Shown: piece by piece, positions 6,551-14,401 of the stretch | Layout of the letters: every line of letters begins with the position of its first letter | Position numbering within the stretch: position 1 is the stretch's first letter | Source of the DNA: an uncultured Ruminococcus sp. | GTDB taxonomy: Bacteria; Bacillota; Clostridia; Oscillospirales; Ruminococcaceae | Length of the DNA: 25,973 nucleotides | NCBI GenBank assembly: GCA_900539095.1 | Contig: UQAR01000024.1 | Coordinates: 1 to 25,973, forward strand | Direction: 5' to 3' | The notes under the pieces: model-generated | Seen by the model: the letters and a program-made list of their open reading frames with translations, nothing else | Told to the model about the DNA's origin: nothing | Database searches by the model: none | Made by a program: the position numbers and the translations under genes

Positions 6551-9277
6551 CTATTCCCTGTTCTTCAGTACCTCAGCAGGCGATACCTTGCCAAGCTTTC
6601 TTACAAGAAGTGTGCTTATAATGAAGTATAAAACCAGTATCGATGCAAATATCATCGCATATAAATACCATGGGAACTCAAGGTTCATTCCGCAGGAGGT
6701 GTTCGCTATAAGTGCCGGATACATGGCGTCTGATATAAACTTTGACAGCGGTACGCATATGAGTGCTCCTACTGCTATGACGTAAAAGTTTCCGTTGAGA
6801 TAAAGCTTTTTTATCTCCTTTGTGCGGAATCCAAATACCTTTATAAGCGATATTCCAAACGCCGCACGGTCTATCATTACGTTCATCATAAGATACATTA
6901 CCGCAAAGAATATTACCGCCGCTACCGCTATGAGCATTATTATCATCGGCATCATAAGCGAAATGAATACGTCGGAGGAGCGTTCAACGTCCGCCTTTGT
7001 GGTAACGGAGTAAAGCCTGCCCTCTGCAATGTCCAGTGCCTTGTCTGAAAATACCGTGTTGTAATAATCATCTGCCTTGCCGAAAAGCTCACGCATACTG
7101 TCTATGTCCATGAATACCGTAAGTCCTGCCGAATAGTCCGCAATGCCGCTGACCGTGAAAGCATAATCCATTTCATTGGCGTTGTCCGTAAGAATAAGCT
7201 TGTCGCCCTCTGCAAGACCGTATTTCTGCTGAACACTGCGGCTGACTACTACCTTTGACTTGCCCTTTACCGGCTTGCAGTTGAAATACTTGTTGCCGTC
7301 CTCGATACCCATTACCGTCACATCAAGAGTGTATCCAAGATATGTCTTTGAAAGGGACTCCGCATATACCGCCGTGCCGCCCTTTGGCACTTCCGATTCA
7401 GGATATTTCAGCGTGTACATATACTCATACTTAGTGTCCGCATTGGTTTCCTTTTCCACATTGTTGCAAAGCACATAACAGTCAACGCCTATCATAAGTA
7501 TAAGCAGCGAGATAAGCATACCAAATACCACCGTCAAGCCAGTCCTTGCCTCACGGAGCATCTGACGTATCCTGAACGCTGTCACAAAGTTCCTGTCCTT
7601 GAGGTTTATGTTCTTCGTCTTTTTTACATTCTGCTCGTTCTTCATAAGAGAAAGTGCAGTTCTCGAAAGCTTTTTGTTTATAACAAGCAGATTTACTATA
7701 ACCGATACAACAGGCGGCATAACAAGACTGTATACAATGAGATATGCAGGCATTGTCGGAGTAAATTCAGGTATGGAGAAATATGCGTATGTGTCCTGCA
7801 TCTGATATTCCATTCCTATAGGTGTGAAAGCTATCAAATTGCCGATAACTCCGCCCACAAACGAAACTATGGTCGGCAGCGTCATATAGTGCTTTACAAG
7901 GTCCTTTTTCTTCACACCCAGTGCATAAAGTGCACCGATAACGCTTTGTTCACGCTGTATCTGATGAATAACGAAAACTGAGATAACATATGTGAACAGT
8001 ATCATTACGATAACGCCTGCCAACAGGCTGACCTGCTTGTGCAGTATAAGGTCGCCTGCCGCACTGAGTATCCTTGCATTGTCGTCTGCCTTTACAAACG
8101 CCGTGAGATTGTCGATATCAATGTCGAAAGCCTCGTCAATAAAGCTGTCAGCCTCGTTCCTAAGCTCGTTCACGCCGTCAAGCAGTTCCTTTGAGCCTGC
8201 TGAGGCACTGCCTACTCCCTCGGTGTAATCCCCAACGCCCTCTGAATATTCCTTCAGCTGGTCAAGGGTCGTCTTTATGTTTGTGAGAACTTCCTTTGAT
8301 ACATTGTCCTCAGCCGATGAGATAGCCTTGCCAAGGATATCACCATAGTTGTCCTCTTTCATGACCACGTCAACACCATAGCTGTCAGCGGTCATATTTG
8401 CCTGCAAAAGAAATACGCTGAAAATCTCCTCCGCACCCTTTTTAAGCTCATAGCTGTGACCGTTTATCTCAGAGATACCGTCAGAAAGCTCCTCTGTGCC
8501 GTCACTGAGCTTATCAAGTGCGTCTGTGATATCGTCCTTTTTGCCTACAGTGTCTTTTATAGTTTCCTGAAAATACTTGTCCTCAACGTCCCTGTAATCA
8601 AATTTCAGGTCTTTTATATCCTCCTTGAGCTGCTTGTCAGTGAGTTTGCCGTCAAGAAGATAAGCATAGGTATAATCCTCTGCTTTCTGGTCTGTGTCTT
8701 TGAGTATCTCCTCATACTGGCTGTCAGTAACAAAGGCAAGACCAAAGCCTGAGCTTTCCGCATTGGTGTCAGACAGCTTTCTTACAGGCATGTCATAGTC
8801 AGGCACGCTGCCTATACCGGTTACAGTGAACTCCTCCCCCGCAATAGTTATCTTGTCACCAACGCTTATATCATTTTCCTTGGCATAACGCTTTTCCAAA
8901 GCAGCCTCGCCGTTTTTCTCCGCAAGTCTGCCGCTGTCAAGCTCCATAAGATTTATCTTTTCACGGTTACGCATAACACGCAGAACTTTGTTTTGACTAA
9001 CTTCGATATCCAAACTGAACTGCTTTTCAATGGTCGCACCCTTATCCTCAAGCTCAGCCTGCTGTTCGTCTGTCAAAGGCACAAACACGCTGAACTGACC
9101 GTCCTCACACTTGTTTTTGGCACCCTTGTCCTCAGTGCCATTTATTATAGTTTCCGCAGCACCGCAAACGCTCACAACTATGTACATTCCCATTACGATA
9201 AGAAGTACAAGTGCGAGATACCTCATGAAATTGCTTTTCAGGTCACGCAAAAGACGCTTTCTCAATACCTTTCCCAT
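6551..9277 (-). CDS. ABC transporter permease, FtsX/MacB type (908 aa)
   Basis: A large membrane protein of the MacB/FtsX permease class, paired with the ATPase just upstream. One N-terminal membrane helix (about 18-40) is followed by a long extracellular region (about 45-410). That region includes a helical stretch with repeated LSDG/LKKG motifs (about 250-380), as in large Gram-positive exporter or efflux permeases. A cluster of helices (about 420-560) forms the first FtsX domain; a second extracellular region and a C-terminal FtsX domain (about 770-905, with FISLMMPMIIMLIAVAA and a final helix before SPAEVLKNRE) follow. The start codon abuts the ATPase stop codon, and GGAGG lies inside the end of the ATPase gene, so the two are coupled. 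The substrate is unknown; antimicrobial peptide or lipid export is typical for the class. Confidence 0.9.
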   Translation of the reverse strand: MGKVLRKRLLRDLKSNFMRYLALVLLIVMGMYIVVSVCGAAETIINGTEDKGAKNKCEDGQFSVFVPLTDEQQAELEDKGATIEKQFSLDIEVSQNKVLRVMRNREKINLMELDSGRLAEKNGEAALEKRYAKENDISVGDKITIAGEEFTVTGIGSVPDYDMPVRKLSDTNAESSGFGLAFVTDSQYEEILKDTDQKAEDYTYAYLLDGKLTDKQLKEDIKDLKFDYRDVEDKYFQETIKDTVGKKDDITDALDKLSDGTEELSDGISEINGHSYELKKGAEEIFSVFLLQANMTADSYGVDVVMKEDNYGDILGKAISSAEDNVSKEVLTNIKTTLDQLKEYSEGVGDYTEGVGSASAGSKELLDGVNELRNEADSFIDEAFDIDIDNLTAFVKADDNARILSAAGDLILHKQVSLLAGVIVMILFTYVISVFVIHQIQREQSVIGALYALGVKKKDLVKHYMTLPTIVSFVGGVIGNLIAFTPIGMEYQMQDTYAYFSIPEFTPTMPAYLIVYSLVMPPVVSVIVNLLVINKKLSRTALSLMKNEQNVKKTKNINLKDRNFVTAFRIRQMLREARTGLTVVFGMLISLLILMIGVDCYVLCNNVEKETNADTKYEYMYTLKYPESEVPKGGTAVYAESLSKTYLGYTLDVTVMGIEDGNKYFNCKPVKGKSKVVVSRSVQQKYGLAEGDKLILTDNANEMDYAFTVSGIADYSAGLTVFMDIDSMRELFGKADDYYNTVFSDKALDIAEGRLYSVTTKADVERSSDVFISLMMPMIIMLIAVAAVIFFAVMYLMMNVMIDRAAFGISLIKVFGFRTKEIKKLYLNGNFYVIAVGALICVPLSKFISDAMYPALIANTSCGMNLEFPWYLYAMIFASILVLYFIISTLLVRKLGKVSPAEVLKNRE

Positions 9278-9979
9278 TTACAGATCCTCCAGCTCGGCAG
9301 CAGGCACTCTTACCTCGTTCTCATAATCCTTTTTGATAAGACCGTCCTTTATTATCAATACCTTGTGCACCATATTCTTGATAGAATTGTTATGTGTGAC
9401 GATAAGCATTGTCGTGCCGTATTTTTCATTTATCTTTTCAAGCAAAACGAGAATATCCCTAGAAGTTTTTGAATCCAGTGCACCTGTAGGCTCGTCGCAA
9501 AGCAGCAGCTTAGGATTTTTGATAAGTGCTCTTGCTATGGCACATCTCTGCTGCTGACCGCCTGAAAGCTGTGAAGGAAATTTGTTCTGATGCTCTGTAA
9601 GTCCCAGCGTTTCAAGAAGTTCGTCCATGTCAAGAGGTCTTTGAGCAAGATATTCACAGACCTGTATATTCTCACGGACAGTAAGGTTAGGCACAAGGTT
9701 ATAAAACTGGAATATAAAGCCCAGATTGTCACGGCGATAATCTGAAAGTGCGTCAGGCGAAAGCCCGAATATCTCCTTGCCGTCTACCTTTACCGACCCT
9801 GAATCCATTGTATCAAGACCGCCTATGCAGTTCAAAAGCGTGGACTTTCCCGAACCTGACGTGCCTTGGATAACGCACATCTGACCTTTTTCCACCCCTG
9901 TTGTTATGCCCTTGAGCACCTGCATAAAGCTTGCGTCCTTGCCGTAGCTTTTCTTTACATCTTTGATCTCCAAATACAT
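9278..9979 (-). CDS. ABC transporter ATP-binding protein (MacB/LolD-type)
   Basis: A 233-residue nucleotide-binding subunit that powers the adjacent permease. It shows Walker A GTSGSGKST (39-47), the Q-loop region FQFYNLVPNLT, signature LSGGQQQR, Walker B LLLCDEPTGALD and the H-loop VTHN. The start at 9979 is preferred over an upstream in-frame ATG at 10003 because AGGAGG sits 8 bases before it. The leader carries TetR-type inverted repeats, and a terminator separates it from tetR. Transcription probably starts from its own promoter, with a TTTACA-like -35 near the terminator tail, and is repressed by the neighbouring regulator. Confidence 0.94.
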   Translation of the reverse strand: MYLEIKDVKKSYGKDASFMQVLKGITTGVEKGQMCVIQGTSGSGKSTLLNCIGGLDTMDSGSVKVDGKEIFGLSPDALSDYRRDNLGFIFQFYNLVPNLTVRENIQVCEYLAQRPLDMDELLETLGLTEHQNKFPSQLSGGQQQRCAIARALIKNPKLLLCDEPTGALDSKTSRDILVLLEKINEKYGTTMLIVTHNNSIKNMVHKVLIIKDGLIKKDYENEVRVPAAELEDL

Positions 9980-10000
9980 TGTCAATACCTCCTGTTGCAA

Positions 10001-10026
10001 CATAACGCTGTTATGTTAATGTTATG
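10001..10026 (-). promoter_or_regulatory. TetR-type operator in front of the ABC exporter
   Basis: CATAACGCTGTTATG (10001-10015) is a perfect inverted repeat with a 3-base centre, and a further GTTATG half-site lies at 10021-10026. The same ATAAC-N3-GTTAT pattern occurs twice before tetR. It sits about 20 bases upstream of the ATPase start, over the likely -10 region. Confidence 0.75.
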
Positions 10027-10029
10027 TAA

Positions 10030-10052
10030 AAAGCCGTCTTTGGAACGGCTTT
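10030..10052 (-). terminator. Intrinsic terminator of tetR
   Basis: AAAGCCGT (10030-10037) pairs with ACGGCTTT (10045-10052); on the - strand the stem is followed by TTTTTACA. It lies 2 bp beyond the tetR stop codon and separates the regulator from the exporter transcription unit. Confidence 0.8.
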
Positions 10053-10054
10053 AT

Positions 10055-10714
10055 TTACCTGTCTGAATGTTTTTTCTGCTCTTTCATATCCTTTGCAGTC
10101 GGTGCAAGGATAAGGGTGAACCAGCTTTTTACAAGATTGTCCATTATATAGTTCATGTATATAACAGCGTTTTCCTCGTCAGGCTCATGGTCGAGCATAT
10201 GAGTGAACGCCTCAATAGAAAGGTGCGTGAGCCAGTGTACCATATAGTCATTGACCTTTGCCCCTTTTATACCCTTTGCCATGCTTTCCGCCATTGCACG
10301 ATAAGACTCTTCCATTTCGTCAATGTAAGTATCCAAGCAGTTTTCATAGCGTGTGCCGCCAGCTTTTTTTGTAAGAAGAATGAAAGCGTCACGGTTTGAG
10401 TAGATATGGTGGATAAGCTTTTCCACAAGGTCATTGTGGTCGCCGTCCTCCTGAACATAGCTGTCAGGCACGCTGAGCAGTTCGATATCCTCGTCAACGT
10501 GTTCCTGTATCATTATGCCAAGCTCTTCATAAGGCTTTCTAACTATGCTGTCAAAAAGGTCCTCCTTATCCTTGAAGAAGAAATAAAGTGCACCAGTCGT
10601 TACCCCTGCGTCTGCACATATTTTTCTCAGAGAGGCTTTATTATAGCCCTTTTCCAGAAATTCTTTTTTTGCACTGTCTATAAGCTTTTCCTTCGTTTCC
10701 TTATCGTCTTTCAT
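10055..10714 (-). CDS. TetR/AcrR-family transcriptional regulator
   Basis: A 219-residue one-component repressor. The N-terminal helix-turn-helix (about 8-55) contains the typical KASLRKICADAGVTTGALYFFFKDKEDLF arrangement; residues 60-205 form the helical ligand-binding domain. AGGAGGGG lies before ATG 10714. Two inverted repeats in its own promoter and one in front of the downstream ABC exporter share ATAAC-N3-GTTAT, so it very likely represses both itself and the exporter until a ligand, perhaps the exported compound, releases it. The ligand cannot be read from sequence. Confidence 0.93.
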   Translation of the reverse strand: MKDDKETKEKLIDSAKKEFLEKGYNKASLRKICADAGVTTGALYFFFKDKEDLFDSIVRKPYEELGIMIQEHVDEDIELLSVPDSYVQEDGDHNDLVEKLIHHIYSNRDAFILLTKKAGGTRYENCLDTYIDEMEESYRAMAESMAKGIKGAKVNDYMVHWLTHLSIEAFTHMLDHEPDEENAVIYMNYIMDNLVKSWFTLILAPTAKDMKEQKKHSDR

Positions 10715-10730
10715 GTTTTCCCCTCCTTTA

Positions 10731-10790
10731 GCATAACGGTGTTATGCAAAATAACAATGTTATGTTACCACAATTTCAACTCATTGTCAA
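10731..10790 (-). promoter_or_regulatory. tetR promoter with two overlapping operators
   Basis: On the - strand TTGACA (10785-10790) and TAACAT (10762-10767) are separated by 17 bp. Two inverted repeats, ATAACAATGTTAT (10751-10763) and GCATAACGGTGTTATGC (10731-10747), have centres 18 bp apart and cover the -10 box and start region, the layout expected for autorepression. Confidence 0.8.
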
Positions 10791-10860
10791 TGCAGGCAGT
10801 AGCAAATCTGCGTTTTTCACAAAACCGTATAATATCGCTCTAAGATTTTTACATATCTGC

Positions 10861-10899
10861 ACAAAAAAAACGCCGACACTGTTTTGCAATGCCGGCGTT
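10861..10899 (-). terminator. Intrinsic terminator of the EEP-hydrolase gene
   Basis: AACGCCG (10869-10875) pairs with CGGCGTT (10893-10899); on the - strand the stem is followed by eight T residues. It lies 55 bp past the stop codon of the upstream hydrolase gene. Confidence 0.85.
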
Positions 10900-10953
10900 G
10901 GAACTGAAACTGTCCTATTTCAGAGTGACTTGAACACGCCGATCATAGATTTT

Positions 10954-11781
10954 TCAGTCTTTTATCGTCAGTTTCATGGTCACATATTTGTGGTCGCTAT
11001 ATTTTTCCTCATCAGGTTGTACCTTTTGGTCGCTATATTTTTCCTCATCTGGTTGTACCTTTACATCATATTTGCAGTTTTTAGAAAGAGTTCCCTTACT
11101 TATCAATATATTATCGATGCGGTTATTGCCAAATGTTTTATTATCCGCAGGGACACACTCCTGCATAGATGTGAGTAGACTGCGATATTTTTTATCAGTC
11201 TCTTTTGATATACAGCCTACATACGCATTAAAATCCCCTGCAATGATCAAATTCTTGACTTGTTGTGCATATTGAATGATATCATCCCACATTTTAATGT
11301 TGTCAATGTCGGTCTTATTATTTTTCAGAACAGGCATATGTACACCAAACAAGGCAATAGGGTCTTTTCTCACTGATATTATCCTATTATTTTTCGGAAC
11401 TTGTACCGTTTTGTTATTATATGGGCAAAAAGTAGTATCGTTTACAGCGTAAACTTCTTTTTTACTGATAGCTAATGTATAGCGAAGACAACATGAACGA
11501 CCATTATTATTCATGAAAATATCATAGTCTTTTTTCGGAAAATCCTTTAAGAGCTGTGCATATAAAGGATGTTCATACCAACGATCATCTTTTATGTATT
11601 TACAAGGCACTTCCTGAAGAAACACGACTGCGTTTTCTTTCTCCAAAAACTGCTTTACTATACCGATGATTTTACCATAATCCTCGTCTGAACAATCATT
11701 TACACAATACTTATCCTCTTGCTCAGACCGTTTTCCATTTCTGAACCAGTCCACATTCCATGTCATAATATTAAATTCCAT
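10954..11781 (-). CDS. Endonuclease/exonuclease/phosphatase (DNase I-fold) protein
   Basis: A 275-residue metal-dependent phosphoesterase of the EEP superfamily, whose members hydrolyse nucleic acids, phosphoinositides or sphingomyelin. Family motifs are in order: TWNVDWF (Asn9), FLQE (Glu57), GVHMP (His148), GDFNAYVG (Asp183, Asn185), RIDNILIS (Asp223) and SDHKYV (Asp263, His264). There is no signal peptide, so it acts in the cytoplasm. The last motif is preceded by an in-frame duplicate of 12 residues (242-253), giving SDQK followed by the real SDHK. AAGGAG lies before the ATG and a TTGACA-17-TAAAAT promoter lies upstream. It is a single-gene unit with its own terminator. The substrate is not predictable. 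Confidence 0.88.
   Translation of the reverse strand: MEFNIMTWNVDWFRNGKRSEQEDKYCVNDCSDEDYGKIIGIVKQFLEKENAVVFLQEVPCKYIKDDRWYEHPLYAQLLKDFPKKDYDIFMNNNGRSCCLRYTLAISKKEVYAVNDTTFCPYNNKTVQVPKNNRIISVRKDPIALFGVHMPVLKNNKTDIDNIKMWDDIIQYAQQVKNLIIAGDFNAYVGCISKETDKKYRSLLTSMQECVPADNKTFGNNRIDNILISKGTLSKNCKYDVKVQPDEEKYSDQKVQPDEEKYSDHKYVTMKLTIKD
10991..11062 (-). repeat. 36-bp tandem duplication inside the EEP gene
   Basis: Two adjacent 36-bp copies (10991-11026 and 11027-11062) differ at only one base. They encode VQPDEEKYSDQK and VQPDEEKYSDHK. The near-identity suggests a recent slippage event that kept the frame and left the terminal catalytic SDH intact in the last copy. Confidence 0.95.
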
Positions 11782-11826
11782 ATTTTTCTCCTTACGTTAC
11801 AGTGTCATTCTAAGATAGTTTCTTTT

Positions 11827-11855
11827 ATTTTATCATTGGGAGAGAGGTGTGTCAA
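11827..11855 (-). promoter_or_regulatory. Promoter of the EEP-hydrolase gene
   Basis: On the - strand TTGACA (11850-11855) and TAAAAT (11827-11832) are 17 bp apart, with the start codon about 45 bp downstream of the -10 box. Confidence 0.8.
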
Positions 11856-11917
11856 TATGACGAGAAAACTCACTTTCTCTCTTGCTGATACAAAGCACGG
11901 AAAAGTTCCCCCTTATC

Positions 11918-11946
11918 TTGACAAATACCGACAAAAATGGTATGAT
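11918..11946 (+). promoter_or_regulatory. Promoter in front of the lipoprotein remnant
   Basis: TTGACA (11918-11923) and TATGAT (11941-11946) are separated by exactly 17 bp on the + strand. It lies inside an otherwise open frame beginning at ATG 11857, which argues that this frame is not a real protein start. Confidence 0.65.
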
Positions 11947-11982
11947 CAAATTTATAAAATTGAAAATTTATGGGGGTTTATC

Positions 11983-12186
11983 ACGAAAAAGTTAATAGCA
12001 GCAATTCTTTCACTCACTTTAGTGTTCCCCGTTTCTGCGTGTGGCAATGCCGATAATGACAGCACAACATCAGAAAAGGACAATTTTGTAGAACTTATTA
12101 CAAAAAAATCACAAACCAAAACAGGGAGAAGTAACCGATATGAGCCAAAATATAAAGATACACGAAAACGCACTATATATAAATGA
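11983..12186 (+). pseudogene. Truncated lipoprotein remnant with damaged start codon
   Basis: The frame encodes a classic lipoprotein signal: KKLIAAILSLTLVFPVSAC with lipobox VSAC, followed by a Ser/Thr/Asp-rich mature start. A GGGGG ribosome site (11972-11976) is correctly placed for codon 11983, but that codon is ACG, not ATG. About 45 codons after the signal, the frame runs out of phase into the next gene, which has its own start at 12140, so the original body is probably lost. The frame is open upstream to an ATG at 11857, giving a possible 109-residue protein, but that stretch contains a promoter and reads poorly as protein. I treat it as a remnant; a weakly expressed short lipoprotein is the alternative. 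Confidence 0.5.
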
Positions 12187-12496
12187 TGAGCTTGTGACTT
12201 TCGACTTCAATATCGATACGCTGATAATAATGGATACTAAGATAATCGTGCTGCTTGATATCCCATATGACAGCAACGAACTTGATAATATATATGCCGT
12301 TGATTTTAAAGGCAAGATAATATGGAGAGTTGAAAAGGCCGCAAAGAAATATCCAAAACTAAGGCATGACCCATATGTAGGTATATCAATGCTTGATGAA
12401 AAGCTGCTTGCCCGCCAGTTTTACGGACAGCGTTATATCATAGACCCTGATACAGGCAAACTTATAGAGCGATATACCGTCGGCAGGGATTGGTAA
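12140..12496 (+). CDS. Hypothetical protein, beta-rich (118 aa)
   Basis: A 118-residue cytoplasmic protein with GGGAGAAG a short distance before ATG 12140. It is built of short beta-strand-like segments: ALYINDELVTFDF, IIVLLDIPYDSNE, IYAVDFKGKIIW and YIIDPDTGKLIERYTVG. The pattern of a value reported as a sentence-like strand followed by D-x-x-G-K turns resembles small beta-propeller or immunity-like proteins seen in Firmicute accessory regions, but I do not recognise a named family. It overlaps the lipoprotein remnant by 47 bp and has no operon partner downstream. Confidence 0.65.
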   Translation: MSQNIKIHENALYINDELVTFDFNIDTLIIMDTKIIVLLDIPYDSNELDNIYAVDFKGKIIWRVEKAAKKYPKLRHDPYVGISMLDEKLLARQFYGQRYIIDPDTGKLIERYTVGRDW

Positions 12497-12588
12497 GTTT
12501 CTAAATACAATCAGTAGTATTTTGTATATTGTATCATACCATGCATGGTGTTATTACACACCACTCTGTATAACAAATATAAGAAGAT

Positions 12589-12732
12589 GTGTTTTTGGAG
12601 GTATCCATTAAGAATAACGTTCCCACATATGAGTTGAAAGATATCCACGGCATTTGCTTTGAACTAAAAGACGACAACGACTGGGACGAGAACAAAACGC
12701 CTATTGATGCTATCAGTATTTTCAGACCTTAG
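12589..12732 (+). pseudogene. C-terminal scrap of an unrecognised gene
   Basis: A short open frame (GTG 12589 to TAG 12732) ends with a convincing coding stretch, YELKDIHGICFELKDDND and then TPIDAISIFRP. A ribosome-like GGAGG (12597-12601) lies before ATT 12607, not ATG, giving at most about 41 residues. It looks like a leftover piece of a larger gene. The 92 bases before it (12497-12588) contain only AT-rich inverted repeats such as ACCATGCATGGT at 12538-12549. Confidence 0.35.
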
Positions 12733-12760
12733 GAGGGCATAAAATTTTTATGCAAGCTCT

Positions 12761-13447
12761 TCACCACTCCTCCGGATCATAAGCCTCAACAGGTATCTCA
12801 CCACTCTCCGTTACCTTGTAATATTTGTCCGTGTCCGTATCCACCAGCAGCACACATATCTCACCGCTTGTGAGCACGTCAGAATCAATGTAGTAATGAC
12901 TTTCCCCGTCATAATATATGTCATTGAACCTGCTGTTTCCTGCTATAGATGAGGTGTGAACGTGCCCTGCCACGACCTTTTTGTCAAGCCCGTGTATCTT
13001 CCCTAACCTGTGCGGCCACTGCTGCGTGAAAATCATCTCGTCCGTGCAGTATTCCCAAGCATTTCCCGAATCCTCATCAATGCCTGCATGAACAAATATG
13101 GTGTTCCCCTCTACATGATACCTAGGCCGATGTTCCATCCAGTATATGTACATATCATCATCGCCATGCTCCTCGCCGTCTGCATATATGCTCTCTATGG
13201 AACTGAACCCGTCAATAACAAACTCCTCGTGATTGCCCAAAAGTGCTATGACCTTGTCTGTGCCGTACTCTCTCTGCATACTGATTATCTTCCTAAGCAC
13301 ACCCCTGCTGTCCTCACCCCCGTGAACGTAATCACCAAGCAGTATAAGCTTTGTGTCAGGTTCATCAAGATGACATTCAACCAATTCCAACGCCTCACAA
13401 AACGCCGAATAGCACCCATGTATATCAGACATACAATATATCTTCAA
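12761..13447 (-). CDS. PPP-like metallophosphatase
   Basis: A 228-residue calcineurin-like phosphoesterase. Motifs for the two-metal centre are in order: MSDIHG (Asp8, His10), GDYVHGG (Asp39), GNHEE (Asn72, His73), FVHAG (His120) and AGHVHT (His162, His164). The second motif is GDYVHGG instead of the GDxxDRG of Ser/Thr and diadenosine-tetraphosphate phosphatases, so the substrate may differ. The start is TTG 13447: GGAGG lies inside the end of the upstream gene, and the TTG is one base after that gene's stop codon. A longer frame from 13603 overlaps the upstream gene and is rejected. It is the last of a four-gene operon that begins with a WYL regulator. Confidence 0.88.
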   Translation of the reverse strand: MKIYCMSDIHGCYSAFCEALELVECHLDEPDTKLILLGDYVHGGEDSRGVLRKIISMQREYGTDKVIALLGNHEEFVIDGFSSIESIYADGEEHGDDDMYIYWMEHRPRYHVEGNTIFVHAGIDEDSGNAWEYCTDEMIFTQQWPHRLGKIHGLDKKVVAGHVHTSSIAGNSRFNDIYYDGESHYYIDSDVLTSGEICVLLVDTDTDKYYKVTESGEIPVEAYDPEEW

Positions 13448-13448
13448 T

Positions 13449-14000
13449 CTACAACACCTCCGTTTTATATCGGTCATATGACGCTGACCGTGCACAAATA
13501 TAGTCAAATTCTCTTTCTCCGTCAAGGTCATAGCGTTCCACGCCACCCTCGCCGAAACATATCCCCCCAAGCTTATCCGACCCGTTCTTATCAAGCAAAG
13601 CACTCATTCTTATCTTGTTGTCATAGATATCCATTTTATTTCTTACCGCCTCTGCAAAAAGCTCAAGAAGAAATTTGTCAGAAACGCTTTTCGCCGCCGC
13701 ATATTGCGTACTGCCAAACTCCCCTGTACCCTTTCTGAAAAGCATTATCACCTTGTGATGTAAAGGCTCAGTGAGTTCAAGCAGCTCTTTGCCTGAATAC
13801 AAATAAGCGGCTCGCCTGTGAGCGTCGTTATAAATATCATTCAGCAGCGTGATATTCGGGTCACTGCAAGGGTCAAAATGACCGAGCACTCCCTCATTCC
13901 CCTCATCGTCAAAGAAAATATACCTTGCAGACATTATATCCTCCACATCAGCCGTAAGAAAAACAAACTCTTTTATATTCCCCTCAGTTATAGATCTCAC
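13449..14000 (-). CDS. Hypothetical protein B of the WYL operon (183 aa)
   Basis: A 183-residue cytoplasmic protein of unknown function, starting at GTG 14000 six bases after the upstream stop, with GAGAGG before it. The N-terminal half looks mixed alpha/beta (EFVFLTADVEDIMSARYIFF); the middle is helical (residues 80-130). The segment KVIMLFRKG ... AAAKSVSDKFLLELFA aligns with KVLGLFREG ... AVAESVPDEEILDIFA in the preceding gene, so both share a domain. Its stop is one base before the phosphatase start. The fixed spacing suggests the products work together. Confidence 0.8.
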   Translation of the reverse strand: MRSITEGNIKEFVFLTADVEDIMSARYIFFDDEGNEGVLGHFDPCSDPNITLLNDIYNDAHRRAAYLYSGKELLELTEPLHHKVIMLFRKGTGEFGSTQYAAAKSVSDKFLLELFAEAVRNKMDIYDNKIRMSALLDKNGSDKLGGICFGEGGVERYDLDGEREFDYICARSASYDRYKTEVL

Positions 14001-14006
14001 CTTTTC

Positions 14007-14390
14007 TCACCTCTCCCCAACGTGAGATAAAAATTCGCTGTATTCTCTCATTTTCGCCTCTGACAAAAGCTCATGCCAAAGCTGCATTGCAAAGATATCA
14101 AGTATCTCTTCATCAGGCACGCTTTCCGCCACCGCCAACAACTTATCGCCGCACATCACGCCCTCTCTGAATAGTCCAAGAACTTTTTTATCCACAACGC
14201 TTGCCATTGCTCGGATATCCTCCCGACAGCTTTCAATGCCTTGTGCATATATAAGCTGACCAAAGCGGTCCAAAACATAGTTCAAATGCTTTTGTTCACT
14301 TCCGCCCTGCACGAAGATAGTCATAAATACCTTTCGTGCAAGGCGGTGAATCAACTCAATATCACCGGTTGTTATGAGCCTTTTATTCAT
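14007..14390 (-). CDS. Hypothetical protein A of the WYL operon (127 aa)
   Basis: A 127-residue, mostly helical cytoplasmic protein; no family recognised. ATG 14390 is the start because GGAGG lies 5 bases before it; two further upstream in-frame codons would overlap the ribosome site. It lies 11 bp after the WYL gene. Its C-terminal half shares the pattern K-V-[LI]-x-L-F-R-[EK]-G followed by A-[EK]-S-V-x-D and L-x-x-F-A with the next gene, which points to gene duplication or a common helical domain. Confidence 0.78.
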   Translation of the reverse strand: MNKRLITTGDIELIHRLARKVFMTIFVQGGSEQKHLNYVLDRFGQLIYAQGIESCREDIRAMASVVDKKVLGLFREGVMCGDKLLAVAESVPDEEILDIFAMQLWHELLSEAKMREYSEFLSHVGER

Positions 14391-14401
14391 CAGCACCTCC
14401 G

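Noticed and set aside
11857..11982. Protein-coding upstream part of the lipoprotein frame
   Set aside because: It contains a near-consensus promoter for the lipoprotein and overlaps the -35 box of the divergent gene; reading it as coding is possible but less likely.
12501..12549. AT-rich inverted repeats as an IS end or attachment site
   Set aside because: ATACAAT/ATTGTAT and ACCATGCATGGT are short and lack a transposase or a matching second copy; a weak terminator is more likely.
13448..13603. Upstream extension of the metallophosphatase to ATG 13603
   Set aside because: It overlaps the preceding operon gene in another frame, has no family similarity, and a good ribosome site serves TTG 13447.
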